A stretch of 64,000 nucleotides of DNA from an uncultured Blautia sp. (GTDB lineage: Bacteria; Bacillota; Clostridia; Lachnospirales; Lachnospiraceae), in assembly GCA_900540785.1 (NCBI GenBank), contig UQHF01000003.1:115770-179769 (forward strand), given 5' to 3'. This document shows, one piece after another, positions 1-7,785 of this stretch. The notes beneath the pieces were generated by a model that worked only from the letters and a program-made list of their open reading frames with translations, searched no databases and was not told where the DNA came from. Each line of letters begins with the position of its first letter. Position 1 is the stretch's first letter. The translations under genes and the position numbers were made by a program.

Positions 1-563
1 TGAAAAAAGACCCGACTGGAGATATGAGCGAGGTGGCAAAGGCCGTAGATGAAAGCTACAGCGCTCTTACCGGAACCTTTACAACTGCAGAGAGTAAAGA
101 TGAGGATGAAGATTCTTCCTACTATCCGAAGGAAGTTCTTGACGTTCTTCGTGGACTGAAAGAAGGAGAAATGGCTCCGGAAGTAATTGAAACAGATACA
201 GGCTATTATGTAGTGCGTCTTGATAAAGCGCTTGATGAAGAAGCAACAAAGTCTAAGAGAGAATCTCTGGAATCTGAAAAGAAAACAGAATACTACACAG
301 AGACAACAGAGAAATGGCTTGAGGATGCAGAAATCAAGGCAGACAATAAAGTGCTCGAAACACTGAAGATTACGGATACCCATAAATTCACAATAAAAAT
401 GCCGGAAGCAACAGAGACTCCGGAAGAAACGGAAGCAGAGGTAACGGAAGCTCCGGAAGAAGCTGAAGCAGAGGTGACGGAAGCTCCGGAAGAAGCTGAG
501 GCAGAAGTAACAGAAACACCGGAACCGACAGAGGAAGCGGAACCGGCAGAAACAGCGGAATAA
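1..563 (+). CDS. PrsA/PpiC-type peptidylprolyl isomerase, C-terminal part
   Basis: This is the 3' end of a gene that begins before the window; the frame is open from base 3. The visible part has the end of a parvulin (PpiC rotamase) domain, with the stretch KEGEMAPEVIETDTGYYVV followed by VRLDKALDEEAT, as in extracytoplasmic foldases of the PrsA/SurA type. Such proteins help exported proteins fold outside the membrane. After a lysine- and glutamate-rich linker the protein ends in an acidic tail built from an 11-residue repeat. The signal peptide or lipobox would lie upstream and cannot be seen. The stop codon is followed by a clear terminator. The fold call is fairly safe; the exact family name is inferred. 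Confidence 0.75.
   Translation, partial: KKDPTGDMSEVAKAVDESYSALTGTFTTAESKDEDEDSSYYPKEVLDVLRGLKEGEMAPEVIETDTGYYVVRLDKALDEEATKSKRESLESEKKTEYYTETTEKWLEDAEIKADNKVLETLKITDTHKFTIKMPEATETPEETEAEVTEAPEEAEAEVTEAPEEAEAEVTETPEPTEEAEPAETAE
417..515 (+). repeat. Three 33-bp tandem repeats in the foldase tail
   Basis: Three consecutive 33-bp units begin at 417, 450 and 483. Each encodes a version of APEEAEAEVTE. Units 2 and 3 are nearly identical and unit 1 is more diverged. The repeat adds acidic, flexible sequence to the C-terminus and is in frame, so a change of copy number would only alter tail length. Confidence 0.85.
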
Positions 564-572
564 AGAACAGAA

Positions 573-600
573 ACGGCATCGGATTTTCCGGTGCTGTTTT
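573..600 (+). terminator. Intrinsic terminator after foldase gene
   Basis: A 10-bp stem (ACGGCATCGG pairing with CCGGTGCTGT, two G-T pairs) with a short loop is followed by a T-run. It lies just after the stop codon at 561-563. Confidence 0.75.
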
Positions 601-633
601 GCCGAATTAAAAGAAACAGGAAGGGAAACGTTC

Positions 634-1992
634 ATGGGAAAGAGTACAACGAATGACATGACAGTGGGAAGTCCTGTGAAACTGATTATACAGTTTATGA
701 TTCCCATGTGTCTCGGAAATATTTTTCAGCAGTTTTATAATATTGCAGATTCTATTATTGCAGGACAGTTTATCGGTGTAAACGCCCTGGCTGCCATCGG
801 AAGCACGGGCTCTCTGATGTTCTTTGTAACAGGGTGGCTCAATGGTCTGACAAGTGGTTTTGCGATTCTTGTATCGCAGCTTTTCGGGGCAAAGAAATAC
901 GATGAGATGCGTCATTATGTGGCAATGTCCATTTATCTGACAGCAGCGTTTACGATTGCGATGACAGTTGGATTTGAGATTGCAAATGCGCCGATCCTCC
1001 GTATGATGAACACACCGGACGAAGTGATTGGAGACGTGATTAAATACATGGCGATTATTTACGCCGGACTTGTAGTCACGGCGGCTTATAATGCTCTGTC
1101 GTCCTTCCTGCGTGCATTGGGCGATTCGAAATCCCCCCTTTATTTCCTTATTATTTCCGCACTTCTTAACATTGTGCTGGATATTGTATTTATTGTATGC
1201 TTTGGCATGGGAGTGGAAGGCTGTGCATATGCAACGGTAATCGCGCAGGGAATTTCCGCGCTTCTTTGTCTTGTTTACATTAAGAAAAAGATGCCGCTCC
1301 TTCATTTGGAGAAGAAGAATTTTACAGTTTCTGTAAACAGTTTTAAAAGACTTCTTGCGCTTGGTATTCCAATGGGACTGCAGTTTTCCATTACGGCGAT
1401 CGGAACGATTATTGTGCAGGGAGCGGTCAATGTTTACGGCGCTGTCCATATGGCAGGATTTTCCGCAGCAGGAAAACTTCAGAACATTGTAACTACAATT
1501 TTTGTGGCGTTTGGTGCAACAGCAGCTACATTTGTGGGACAGAACCGTGGAGCCGGAAAAATGGATCGCGTAAAAGCCGGTGTAAAAAGTACACAGCTTA
1601 TGATTCTTGGCTGGAGTGTAATTTCCATGATACTTGTATTTTTCTTTGGAAAATACCTTACCTGTATTTTTGTGGATCCGTCAGAGACGGAAGTGCTGGA
1701 GGTATCGGTTACATATTTCAGAACCGTATTCTGGGCATATCCGTTCCTTGGAAGTATTTTCCTTTACAGAAATGCACTGCAGGGTATGGGGTATGGTCTT
1801 GTTCCAATGCTTGGAGGTATATTTGAGCTTGTGGCAAGAGCAGGAATTGTTTTCTTTATTGCGGGAAAAACAAGTTTTGCGGGAGTGTGTCTTGCAGACC
1901 CTGCGGCATGGATCGCGGCGTTGATTCCGCTGATCCCATATTATATCTATGTTATGAAGAAATATCGGAAGACGAACAGAATAAATGGTTAA
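634..1992 (+). CDS. MATE family multidrug/Na+ antiporter-type exporter
   Basis: The 452-residue product is a polytopic membrane protein of the MATE family, which exports cationic drugs or metabolites using a cation gradient. The N-terminus matches the family signature: short polar start, SPVKLIIQFMIPMCLGNIFQ, then NIADSIIAGQFIGVNALAAIG. About twelve hydrophobic segments follow, in two halves, the second beginning near FKRLLALGIPMGLQFS. Length is normal for the family. The ATG at 634 follows a purine-rich AGGAAGGGAAA site. It sits alone between two terminators. The substrate cannot be told from sequence. Confidence 0.92.
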   Translation: MGKSTTNDMTVGSPVKLIIQFMIPMCLGNIFQQFYNIADSIIAGQFIGVNALAAIGSTGSLMFFVTGWLNGLTSGFAILVSQLFGAKKYDEMRHYVAMSIYLTAAFTIAMTVGFEIANAPILRMMNTPDEVIGDVIKYMAIIYAGLVVTAAYNALSSFLRALGDSKSPLYFLIISALLNIVLDIVFIVCFGMGVEGCAYATVIAQGISALLCLVYIKKKMPLLHLEKKNFTVSVNSFKRLLALGIPMGLQFSITAIGTIIVQGAVNVYGAVHMAGFSAAGKLQNIVTTIFVAFGATAATFVGQNRGAGKMDRVKAGVKSTQLMILGWSVISMILVFFFGKYLTCIFVDPSETEVLEVSVTYFRTVFWAYPFLGSIFLYRNALQGMGYGLVPMLGGIFELVARAGIVFFIAGKTSFAGVCLADPAAWIAALIPLIPYYIYVMKKYRKTNRING

Positions 1993-2040
1993 AAATAGGC
2001 GCTTTCACACGGAGTAATTCGTGTGAAAACGCCTATTTTG
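1992..2040. terminator. Bidirectional terminator between MATE and VanZ genes
   Basis: A near-perfect inverted repeat has arms AAAATAGGCG + TTTCACACG and CGTGTGAAA + CGCCTATTTT around an 8-nt loop. A-run and T-run flanks allow function on both strands, which fits the convergent genes on either side. Confidence 0.85.
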
Positions 2041-2075
2041 TCTGTGTCATGAGACTGTTTGCGGTAATCGGTATT

Positions 2076-2624
2076 TTACTTTCGCCGAAATCTGTTGATT
2101 AAGAGGCTTGCAATGATACAGCCTGCCATACAGCCAAGACTGTTATGCAGAATATCATCAAATTCAAATAATCCTCTTCCAAGTAAAAGCTGCAAACATT
2201 CTATGCAGCCAGACAGCAACAAACCTTCTGCCAGTCCTGCAGTCCAGCGCAAAGGACGGTTGTGTATAAAAGGTAGCAAAAATCCCGCTGGCATCAGTAA
2301 AAGTATATTTAAAAAAATGTCTCTCAAAAAATCAATCTGCCGCACATGATTGTTTCCAATTCCAAAAGCTGCTTTCCAGGACCAGAAAAGCTCAAGTTCG
2401 TATCTCCTTCCATCCGATGTTCTGGAAAATACGGTAGAAGCAAAAACAATTCCAAGAAAGACAAGCAGCATAAATGCAGATACTGCTTGAAGTACGGTGA
2501 TTTTTTTCTTTTTGACCAATACTGTAAAAAGTACAGATGTAATTAACAAAACGATGGTAAAAAATACAATTTCTCTTACAGACCAGGGACGGTTGTGAGT
2601 TTTTAAAATTTCGTATATATCCAT
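2076..2624 (-). CDS. VanZ-like membrane protein
   Basis: About 182 residues with four or five hydrophobic segments. The VanZ family signature is visible: a segment with FLRDIFLNILLLMPAGFLLP, then an ECLQLLLGRGLFEFDDILHN stretch and a final glycine-rich helix. Teicoplanin-resistance VanZ is the founder, but most members, including this one outside any van cluster, have no proven role. I prefer the ATG at 2624 (MDIYEILK) because an AGG-containing site lies about 8 nt upstream; an in-frame ATG at 2636 lacks one. It follows the HAD gene by under 30 nt on the same strand and probably shares its transcript. Confidence 0.85.
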   Translation of the reverse strand: MDIYEILKTHNRPWSVREIVFFTIVLLITSVLFTVLVKKKKITVLQAVSAFMLLVFLGIVFASTVFSRTSDGRRYELELFWSWKAAFGIGNNHVRQIDFLRDIFLNILLLMPAGFLLPFIHNRPLRWTAGLAEGLLLSGCIECLQLLLGRGLFEFDDILHNSLGCMAGCIIASLLINRFRRK

Positions 2625-2652
2625 TTGCAGCCTCATATTAATTGTTGTATGT

Positions 2653-3453
2653 TTACCCGATCAATCCAAAATGTTTCAGTGCATTGTAGATTCCGTCATC
2701 TGTAATATCTGTTGTCTGGTAGGTGCAGAAGGGCAGAATCTCTTTCATTGCATTTCCCATAGCAATGCTGTTTCCGGCATATTTCAGCATAGGAAGGTCA
2801 TTATTGCTGTCTCCGAAGGCATAGCTGTTTTCCAGAGGGAGATGAAAATAGTCAAGAAGGAACTGGATTCCGGTTGCCTTGCTCGTATCTTTTCGTGTAA
2901 CCTCATAAATATTCTCTCTGTGCTGGAAAAGAAGGTATTTGTCTTCACTGAATTTCCAGAAAGCTTCCTTGTCGGAATCGTCGAAAAGTTCGATTAAAAA
3001 TTTATCAAAAGTGTAAGTGGATTTTTCGTCAAAAACAGAAAGATCTTTCATCGGCACTCTTCCCACAAAGTCGTTTGCGAGAGCGCTCTGTGCAGGGGAA
3101 GCGCCGTCTGTGAGAAGGTCAATGGGGCGTTCAAAAAGAGCTGCGATCTTACATTCGCGAAGGCAGCGCACAGTTTCTTCACATACATCATGAGGAATGG
3201 TCTGTTCAAAAATCAGTTCATCATGAAGGTAAATCTGGGAACCACAGCCACATACATACCCGTCAAAGCCAAGAGCTCTTATATTTTCAGGAATCAGAAA
3301 ACGAGTTCGGCCGGAGTTGATAAAAGTAAGATGTCCCTGTTCCTGAGCTTTTTTAAGCCCTTTTACCGTACTTTCCGGAATGGAGAAGGGCGGTGGTGTT
3401 AAAAGTGTTCCATCAATATCAAAAAAGAGTATTTTTTTATCTTTTGCTTCCAT
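2653..3453 (-). CDS. Cof-type HAD family sugar-phosphatase
   Basis: The 266-residue product is a cytoplasmic HAD-superfamily phosphatase with a type II (Cof) cap. Motif I is FFDIDGTLLTPP near the N-terminus; motifs III/IV are seen in the C-terminal FGDSNNDLPMLKYAG segment. Such enzymes dephosphorylate sugar phosphates, flavin mononucleotide or similar small substrates; the actual one is unknown. The ATG at 3453 (MEAKDKK) has a GGAAG site upstream. A start at 3498 would add 15 residues encoded by the neighbouring insertion element and is rejected. Its 5' flank abuts the right end of the IS607-type element, so its original promoter was probably displaced. Confidence 0.88.
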   Translation of the reverse strand: MEAKDKKILFFDIDGTLLTPPPFSIPESTVKGLKKAQEQGHLTFINSGRTRFLIPENIRALGFDGYVCGCGSQIYLHDELIFEQTIPHDVCEETVRCLRECKIAALFERPIDLLTDGASPAQSALANDFVGRVPMKDLSVFDEKSTYTFDKFLIELFDDSDKEAFWKFSEDKYLLFQHRENIYEVTRKDTSKATGIQFLLDYFHLPLENSYAFGDSNNDLPMLKYAGNSIAMGNAMKEILPFCTYQTTDITDDGIYNALKHFGLIG

Positions 3454-3479
3454 ATTATATATCTTCCTGCCACTCAAAA

Positions 3480-3700
3480 TGTGAACAAATATACTCACAT
3501 CGAGATAATGTAGACTCTCACAAGTTCTACTTACTGTTTCTTCGTGTATGCTTTTGATTGACCGAAGTCATATCTACTCACAGGTTCCTGTACACTCCAC
3601 AGTCGTGAATTCCCGAAATAGCCTTCGGTACATACTTACATCTGCGTTCCTTATGCAATTTTGTAAGTCACAGCATCTCTTAGATTTCGTGCAGCATTGA
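3480..3700 (-). ncRNA. Candidate TnpB guide RNA (omega/reRNA) region
   Basis: In characterised TnpB systems the guide RNA scaffold covers the 3' end of tnpB and the right end of the element, with the guide in the flanking DNA. Here the 170 bp after the tnpB stop have no open frame but many complementary pieces: CCGAAG with CTTCGG, CAGG-AA-CCTG, and a CTACATTATCTCGATGTGAG stretch. The position fits a guide scaffold on the minus strand. The exact 3' end, and so the guide, cannot be set by eye. Confidence 0.45.
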
Positions 3701-4814
3701 AATCCCTGTCTCCGATGTAACCACAACCACATTTGAAGATTCTGTCAGAAAGCTTTAAATCTTTCTTAACCGCTCCACAGCAGTGGCAGGTTTTCGATGA
3801 TGGATACCATCTGTCTGCTACTCGAAATTCAATCCCGTTTTCTTTACATTTTGCCTGAAGTTTTACTCTGAATTCATAAAACTTCTGCGAAGCAACTGCT
3901 TTTGAAAGATGTCTGTTCTTCATCATTCCTTTTACATTTAAGTCTTCAATCGTTATATAAGATGGCTTGGCTTTTACTATCTCAGCGATTGTTTTATTCA
4001 TGTAATCCGTGCGGATATTGTCTATCCTGTGATGAAGTTTCTGTACCTTGAGCTTTTGTTTTTGGATATTTGCTTTTTGAGTGGACTCTCCTTTCTTTAA
4101 ATGTTCATACTTACGGGAGAGACCTCTCTGCTCCCGAATCAGTTGTTTTTCAAGTTTTTTTAGTCTTGCTGTTTTGTTGATGTTCTTATATCTCTTACCA
4201 TTTGAAACAATGGCAAATTCCTTTAATCCAAGGTCTATACCAATCCCTTCGCTGTAGTGACTGCTTATCTTGTTATCGGGAATTTCTACAAGAACGGAAA
4301 CATAAAATCTGTCCGCTTTCATGGAAACCGAACCGCTTTTAATTACATATCCATCTTTTGTAACAGGCAGGTATCCCTTTTCTTTGATACGGACCCACCC
4401 AAGCGATGGAATATGAAGCCTGTGTCTTTCGCAGCAACAATCCTTTGGATTATTTTTTACGAAATACATCTTTACATCAGATTTGCCTTTCTTTTTGAAA
4501 TTAGGAAAAGCACTTTCGTGATGGAAGAATCTTGTAAATGCGGTTTGTCCATTATTTACTGCCTGTGTTACTGCTTTTGAATAGGCTTCCTTAATCCATG
4601 AATATTCCGGGTGGTTCGGCAGATATTCATTGTTAAGCCAGACTCTGAATTTATGGCTGCTCATAAACTTTTCACCCTTTTCGTGACGTTCTTTATTATA
4701 AGCAAGGTAGAAATTATAGATAAACCTGCAAGTTCCGATTGTCTTACGAATCTTTATTTTCTGTTCCTCTGTCGGATTGAGTTCCGTTTTGAAGCTCTTT
4801 CGCAATTTTCCCAT
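3651..4814 (-). CDS. tnpB: TnpB, RNA-guided endonuclease of IS607/IS605 type
   Basis: A full-length 387-residue OrfB/TnpB. The RuvC-like catalytic residues are all present: Asp194 in GIDLGLKEFAIVS, Glu290 in YITIEDLNVKGMM, and Asp371 in GDRDFNAARN. A zinc ribbon is formed by Cys343/Cys346 (KTCHCCG) and Cys362/Cys364 (KCGCG). An N-terminal helix-turn-helix-like region (TEEQKIKIRKTIGTCRFIYN) precedes it. TnpB proteins cut DNA next to a short motif using an RNA from the element end. The start ATG lies 6 bp after the stop of the tnpA remnant. The frame is intact, so it may still be active although its recombinase is broken. Confidence 0.95.
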   Translation of the reverse strand: MGKLRKSFKTELNPTEEQKIKIRKTIGTCRFIYNFYLAYNKERHEKGEKFMSSHKFRVWLNNEYLPNHPEYSWIKEAYSKAVTQAVNNGQTAFTRFFHHESAFPNFKKKGKSDVKMYFVKNNPKDCCCERHRLHIPSLGWVRIKEKGYLPVTKDGYVIKSGSVSMKADRFYVSVLVEIPDNKISSHYSEGIGIDLGLKEFAIVSNGKRYKNINKTARLKKLEKQLIREQRGLSRKYEHLKKGESTQKANIQKQKLKVQKLHHRIDNIRTDYMNKTIAEIVKAKPSYITIEDLNVKGMMKNRHLSKAVASQKFYEFRVKLQAKCKENGIEFRVADRWYPSSKTCHCCGAVKKDLKLSDRIFKCGCGYIGDRDFNAARNLRDAVTYKIA

Positions 4815-4820
4815 CTCTTT

Positions 4821-5072
4821 CTATTTGCTTTTTGTACTTACTTCATCTAATAATTCGTTCCATTTCTTACGATTGTAATTAAGACCACGTCCATACATTG
4901 GTCTGCAATCATTCCTTTCGCATTACAAGTAAGTGTAATAACGTCGATTAGTTGGAGTTCGGTTTGACTACAGAGTTCCTTCTCTATCCCAACACTACAG
5001 CGTCTTAGCAGACACACCTAACAGTTCCGCAAAATCTTTTGGCTTGTAATTTGTGATATTTAATATGCTCAT
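4821..5072 (-). pseudogene. tnpA: Decayed IS607 tnpA (serine recombinase with MerR-type HTH)
   Basis: Read on the minus strand, a strong AAAGGAG site precedes an ATG at 5072 and the sequence MSILNITNYKPKDFAELLGV, then SAKTL followed by a TAG where IS607 TnpA has a codon before a W-x-x-E-G motif (WDREG is visible right after). Further on, in another frame, the family motif RTPTNRRYYTY appears. The 3' end reads MYGRGLNYNRKKWNELLDEV and ends at a TAG at 4821-4823, resembling a TnpA C-terminus. The whole catalytic core between is missing: 252 bp remain of the usual 600 or so. So there is a nonsense mutation, a frameshift and a large deletion. Confidence 0.8.
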
Positions 5073-5127
5073 AACAACTTCTCCTTTAAGTATATTCAAA
5101 CATATTTCATCACGTTTATCAACATAT

Positions 5128-6288
5128 TTAGTTACTTACTATATCCTCCTGTGTGTCTGTTAAAGTCTGCATGGTTACGCGGATACCATTTACTGCCACG
5201 TTGTCTTCCATAGGAATGACGAGACATTTTCTGCCGTCAATGATCCTTGTTTCCACAAGGTCTGCCCGTTCAGGGGAAACGTTGATGACAACGTCCGGTG
5301 TTTTGATCTCAAATTTTCTTGTGTTTGTGATATTAGATGCCATGAGAGCAGATTTTTCTCCTGCTGCAAGCTCATACTGTTCATCAAATCCGGAAAGCTT
5401 TTCCTCTTCTACGCCGCAGTCCTCAAAGAGACGTTTTACCTCATGTTTTGTGAGAACAACAGGTTCCGGTTCATCTTTCTGCGCTTCAATAATTTCATTT
5501 AAACGCTCGTGGATATTTAAGACGGTATCGTAGGCGCAGTCCTCGCCCAGAGTTTCTTCTACAAGGGCGTTAAAGGAATCACGCTGCCCGCCTGCGGAAA
5601 GGGGAGCAGTACAGCCAAAAACTTCATCAATAAAGACAGAGCGGAGCTCCTCTGCATTTTTTGTATAGTAGAGAATGCTGTGAAGGTCTGTACTTCTGTC
5701 GTTAAAGACAGGAAAGAGAAAACCAAGGTCAGGCATTTCCACGATCCAGTCGCGGACTCTGTCTTCTATATTATTCGTCTGGGCATTATAGCATAAGCCT
5801 GCCTTAGAAAGTTTTACAGGGCAGATGCTGCAGAGAATATGTTCATAAATCTCATCGGAAGCGTCAAACATTTCCTGACCGTCAGAAGATTTTCCCGGAA
5901 TATCATAAACTGCATGGATCAGGATAATATAGTAGTTTTCTCCGTACTCGTAATTTTCAATGATTTTGTCATAGAAGCTTTCTACGAGAGCTTCATCCTT
6001 CAGTTTGCTTTCTTTCAGTTTTCGAAGAAAATACTGCGTTCCGCCCTCCTGCTCCTGCTCAAGAGGAAAATCCATATTCAGGAGATTTTTTCCTATTGTG
6101 CCGGACAGGGTTTTTTTGAAAATATCGAAGTACTTGAACATTTCTTCTTCAGATAAAGATAAAAATGCTTCTTTTAATTCTGTTTTTTTATTTTTTTCTC
6201 CGTCAACGTAACAGCCGCATATGCGTGTAATGCAGCAGTTATCAGGAGAAAACTGCTTTTTTATTTCAGATATTTCTTTTTTATTCAT
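5128..6288 (-). CDS. DUF4317 family protein
   Basis: A 386-residue protein recognised as DUF4317 by its N-terminus (MNKKEISEIKKQFSPDNCCI, then a TRICGCYVDGEK motif) and overall length. It is a predicted soluble cytoplasmic protein, rich in charged residues, with no signal peptide or membrane segment. The family is common in Lachnospiraceae and relatives and has no established function. The ATG at 6288 follows a GGAGGTCACC site. It is a single gene, divergent from mglB. The IS607-type element has inserted shortly after its stop codon. Confidence 0.85.
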   Translation of the reverse strand: MNKKEISEIKKQFSPDNCCITRICGCYVDGEKNKKTELKEAFLSLSEEEMFKYFDIFKKTLSGTIGKNLLNMDFPLEQEQEGGTQYFLRKLKESKLKDEALVESFYDKIIENYEYGENYYIILIHAVYDIPGKSSDGQEMFDASDEIYEHILCSICPVKLSKAGLCYNAQTNNIEDRVRDWIVEMPDLGFLFPVFNDRSTDLHSILYYTKNAEELRSVFIDEVFGCTAPLSAGGQRDSFNALVEETLGEDCAYDTVLNIHERLNEIIEAQKDEPEPVVLTKHEVKRLFEDCGVEEEKLSGFDEQYELAAGEKSALMASNITNTRKFEIKTPDVVINVSPERADLVETRIIDGRKCLVIPMEDNVAVNGIRVTMQTLTDTQEDIVSN

Positions 6289-6542
6289 GGTGACCTCCTG
6301 TATTTATGTAAAAGCTATTATAGCACATATCAGGAAAAATAGGGGACAGGGAATAAAAGGGGAACAGAGGTAAGAGGTGTACAGAATGCACAATATATAA
6401 GAAGATTTTTATAACAGATAACGAAAACTGTTAAGAAATTTATAGGACGTGAGAAAAAATTTGTATGTTCTTTTTGGACAGGAGTTGTTAAAATGTAAAA
6501 CATGAAGCGGGAAAAACCGCAAATAAAGGAGGACGTTTTACA
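6289..6542. promoter_or_regulatory. Divergent intergenic region, probable mglB promoter
   Basis: This 250-bp gap separates divergent DUF4317 and mglB genes. A candidate mglB promoter is TTGGAC at 6474-6479 and TAAAAC at 6496-6501 with a 16-nt spacer. Between it and the ribosome site (AAAGGAGG before the ATG at 6543) lies a small GCGG-AAAAA-CCGC hairpin. I see no clear operator for the downstream AraC-type regulator. Confidence in the exact promoter boxes is low. Confidence 0.4.
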
Positions 6543-7688
6543 ATGAAAAGAAAATTACTGGCTAGCTTACTTTGCTTAACAATGGGCGTAACAACAGTTG
6601 CTGGTGCTACATGCGTATTCGCAGAAGAGGCAACAACAGAGGAAGCTACAACAGACGAGGCTGCTGAAGAGGAAACTACAGAAGAGACAACAGACGAAGC
6701 AGCTGCTGAGGATGCTGCAAAAGAAACAGCAGAAGCAATCGACATGGAAGGTGTTGATGTAGAAAATACAAAAATCGGTATCAGTATTTATCAGTTCGCT
6801 GATAACTTCATGACACTGTATCGTACAGAGCTGGTTCGTTACCTGACAGAAGAGCTTGGATTCAAAGAGGAAAACATTATCGTACAGGATGGTAAAAATG
6901 ACCAGGCTGAGCAGACAAACCAGATCAACAACTTCATCACAGATAAAGTTGACGTTATGATCCTTAACCTTGTACAGGCTTCTTCCGCTCCACAGGTAAC
7001 AGACCTTTGTAATGAAGCAGGAATCCCTGTAGTTTATATCAACCGTCAGCCAGATGAAGCAGAGTCCAACAGATGGGCAGAGGAAGGAATCAAAGCTACA
7101 TATGTTGGTGCAGATGCTAGACAGTCCGGTACATTCCAGGGTGAAGAAATCCTTGAAACAGAAAACAAAGGTGACATCAACGGTGACGGAAAAGTTTCCT
7201 ACGTTATGATCCAGGGTGACCCGGAGAACGTAGATGCTCAGTACAGAACAGAGTTCTCTGTAAAAGCTCTTACAGACGGTGGTATGGAAGTAGAAGAACT
7301 TCTTCTTCAGAGAGGTGACTGGGATCAGGCAAAAGGACAGCAGATCGCACAGGACGCTCTTACACAGTTCGGTGATCAGGTAGAAGTTATCTTCTGTAAC
7401 AACGACGCTATGGCTCTTGGTGCTCTTCAGGCTATCCAGGCAGCAGGAAGAAAAGTAAATGAAGACATTTACCTTGTTGGTGTTGACGCTCTTACAGATG
7501 CTGTTCAGAACATCGTAGACGGAAACTACACAGGTACAGTATTTAACGATCACTTCAGCCAGGCTCAGGAAGCAGCAGCTCAGGCAGTTAAATTCCTGAA
7601 AGGTGAAGAAGTAGAACCAGTAAACATGGTAGACTACGTAAAAGTTACTTCTGACAACGCAGCAGAAATTCTTGAGAAAATCAAATAA
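6543..7688 (+). CDS. mglB: Galactose/glucose ABC transporter substrate-binding protein
   Basis: A 381-residue binding protein close to MglB. It keeps the calcium loop of that family (DINGDGKVS, about residues 211-219), the sugar-contact regions DPENVDAQYR, GDWDQA, CNNDAMALGAL and VGVDALTDA. It delivers galactose, glucose or methyl-galactosides to MglAC. The signal peptide ends in VFA before EE, with no proper lipobox, and is followed by about 40 residues made almost only of Thr, Glu and Ala. A lipoprotein anchor would be usual in a Gram-positive cell, so how it is retained is unclear. Codon use (GGT, CTT, AAC rich) suggests very high expression. mglA follows after 97 bp. Confidence 0.93.
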   Translation: MKRKLLASLLCLTMGVTTVAGATCVFAEEATTEEATTDEAAEEETTEETTDEAAAEDAAKETAEAIDMEGVDVENTKIGISIYQFADNFMTLYRTELVRYLTEELGFKEENIIVQDGKNDQAEQTNQINNFITDKVDVMILNLVQASSAPQVTDLCNEAGIPVVYINRQPDEAESNRWAEEGIKATYVGADARQSGTFQGEEILETENKGDINGDGKVSYVMIQGDPENVDAQYRTEFSVKALTDGGMEVEELLLQRGDWDQAKGQQIAQDALTQFGDQVEVIFCNNDAMALGALQAIQAAGRKVNEDIYLVGVDALTDAVQNIVDGNYTGTVFNDHFSQAQEAAAQAVKFLKGEEVEPVNMVDYVKVTSDNAAEILEKIK

Positions 7689-7785
7689 TTATATTTGAGG
7701 GAATGAATTAAACAGAATTGAAATTTCGGGTGTGTTGAAAGAGACACACCCGATTTTATGAAAACCTATGAAAGGAGAGAGTGGT

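Larger units (their letters stand above)
3470..5115 (-). mobile_element. IS607-type element with intact tnpB and decayed tnpA
   Basis: A unit of about 1.6 kb lies between the DUF4317 and HAD genes. It carries tnpB (3651-4814) and, just upstream in the same direction, the remains of a serine-recombinase tnpA (4821-5072). The order tnpA then tnpB with a gap of a few bases is the classic IS607 arrangement. IS607 elements make no target duplication, so the exact ends are not visible; the borders given are approximate. At the tnpA side there is a direct repeat of AAATATGTTTGA-like sequence (about 5093-5135 on the reverse strand) that could be recombinase-binding sites. Without a working TnpA the element should not move on its own. 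Confidence 0.75.

Noticed and set aside
607..1449. Long open frame on the minus strand inside the MATE gene
   Set aside because: It is the antisense of a well-supported membrane protein gene, has no family resemblance and an unlikely composition.
6576..7553. 325-codon minus-strand open frame inside mglB
   Set aside because: Cys- and Phe-rich antisense of a highly biased, clearly coding gene; no ribosome site.
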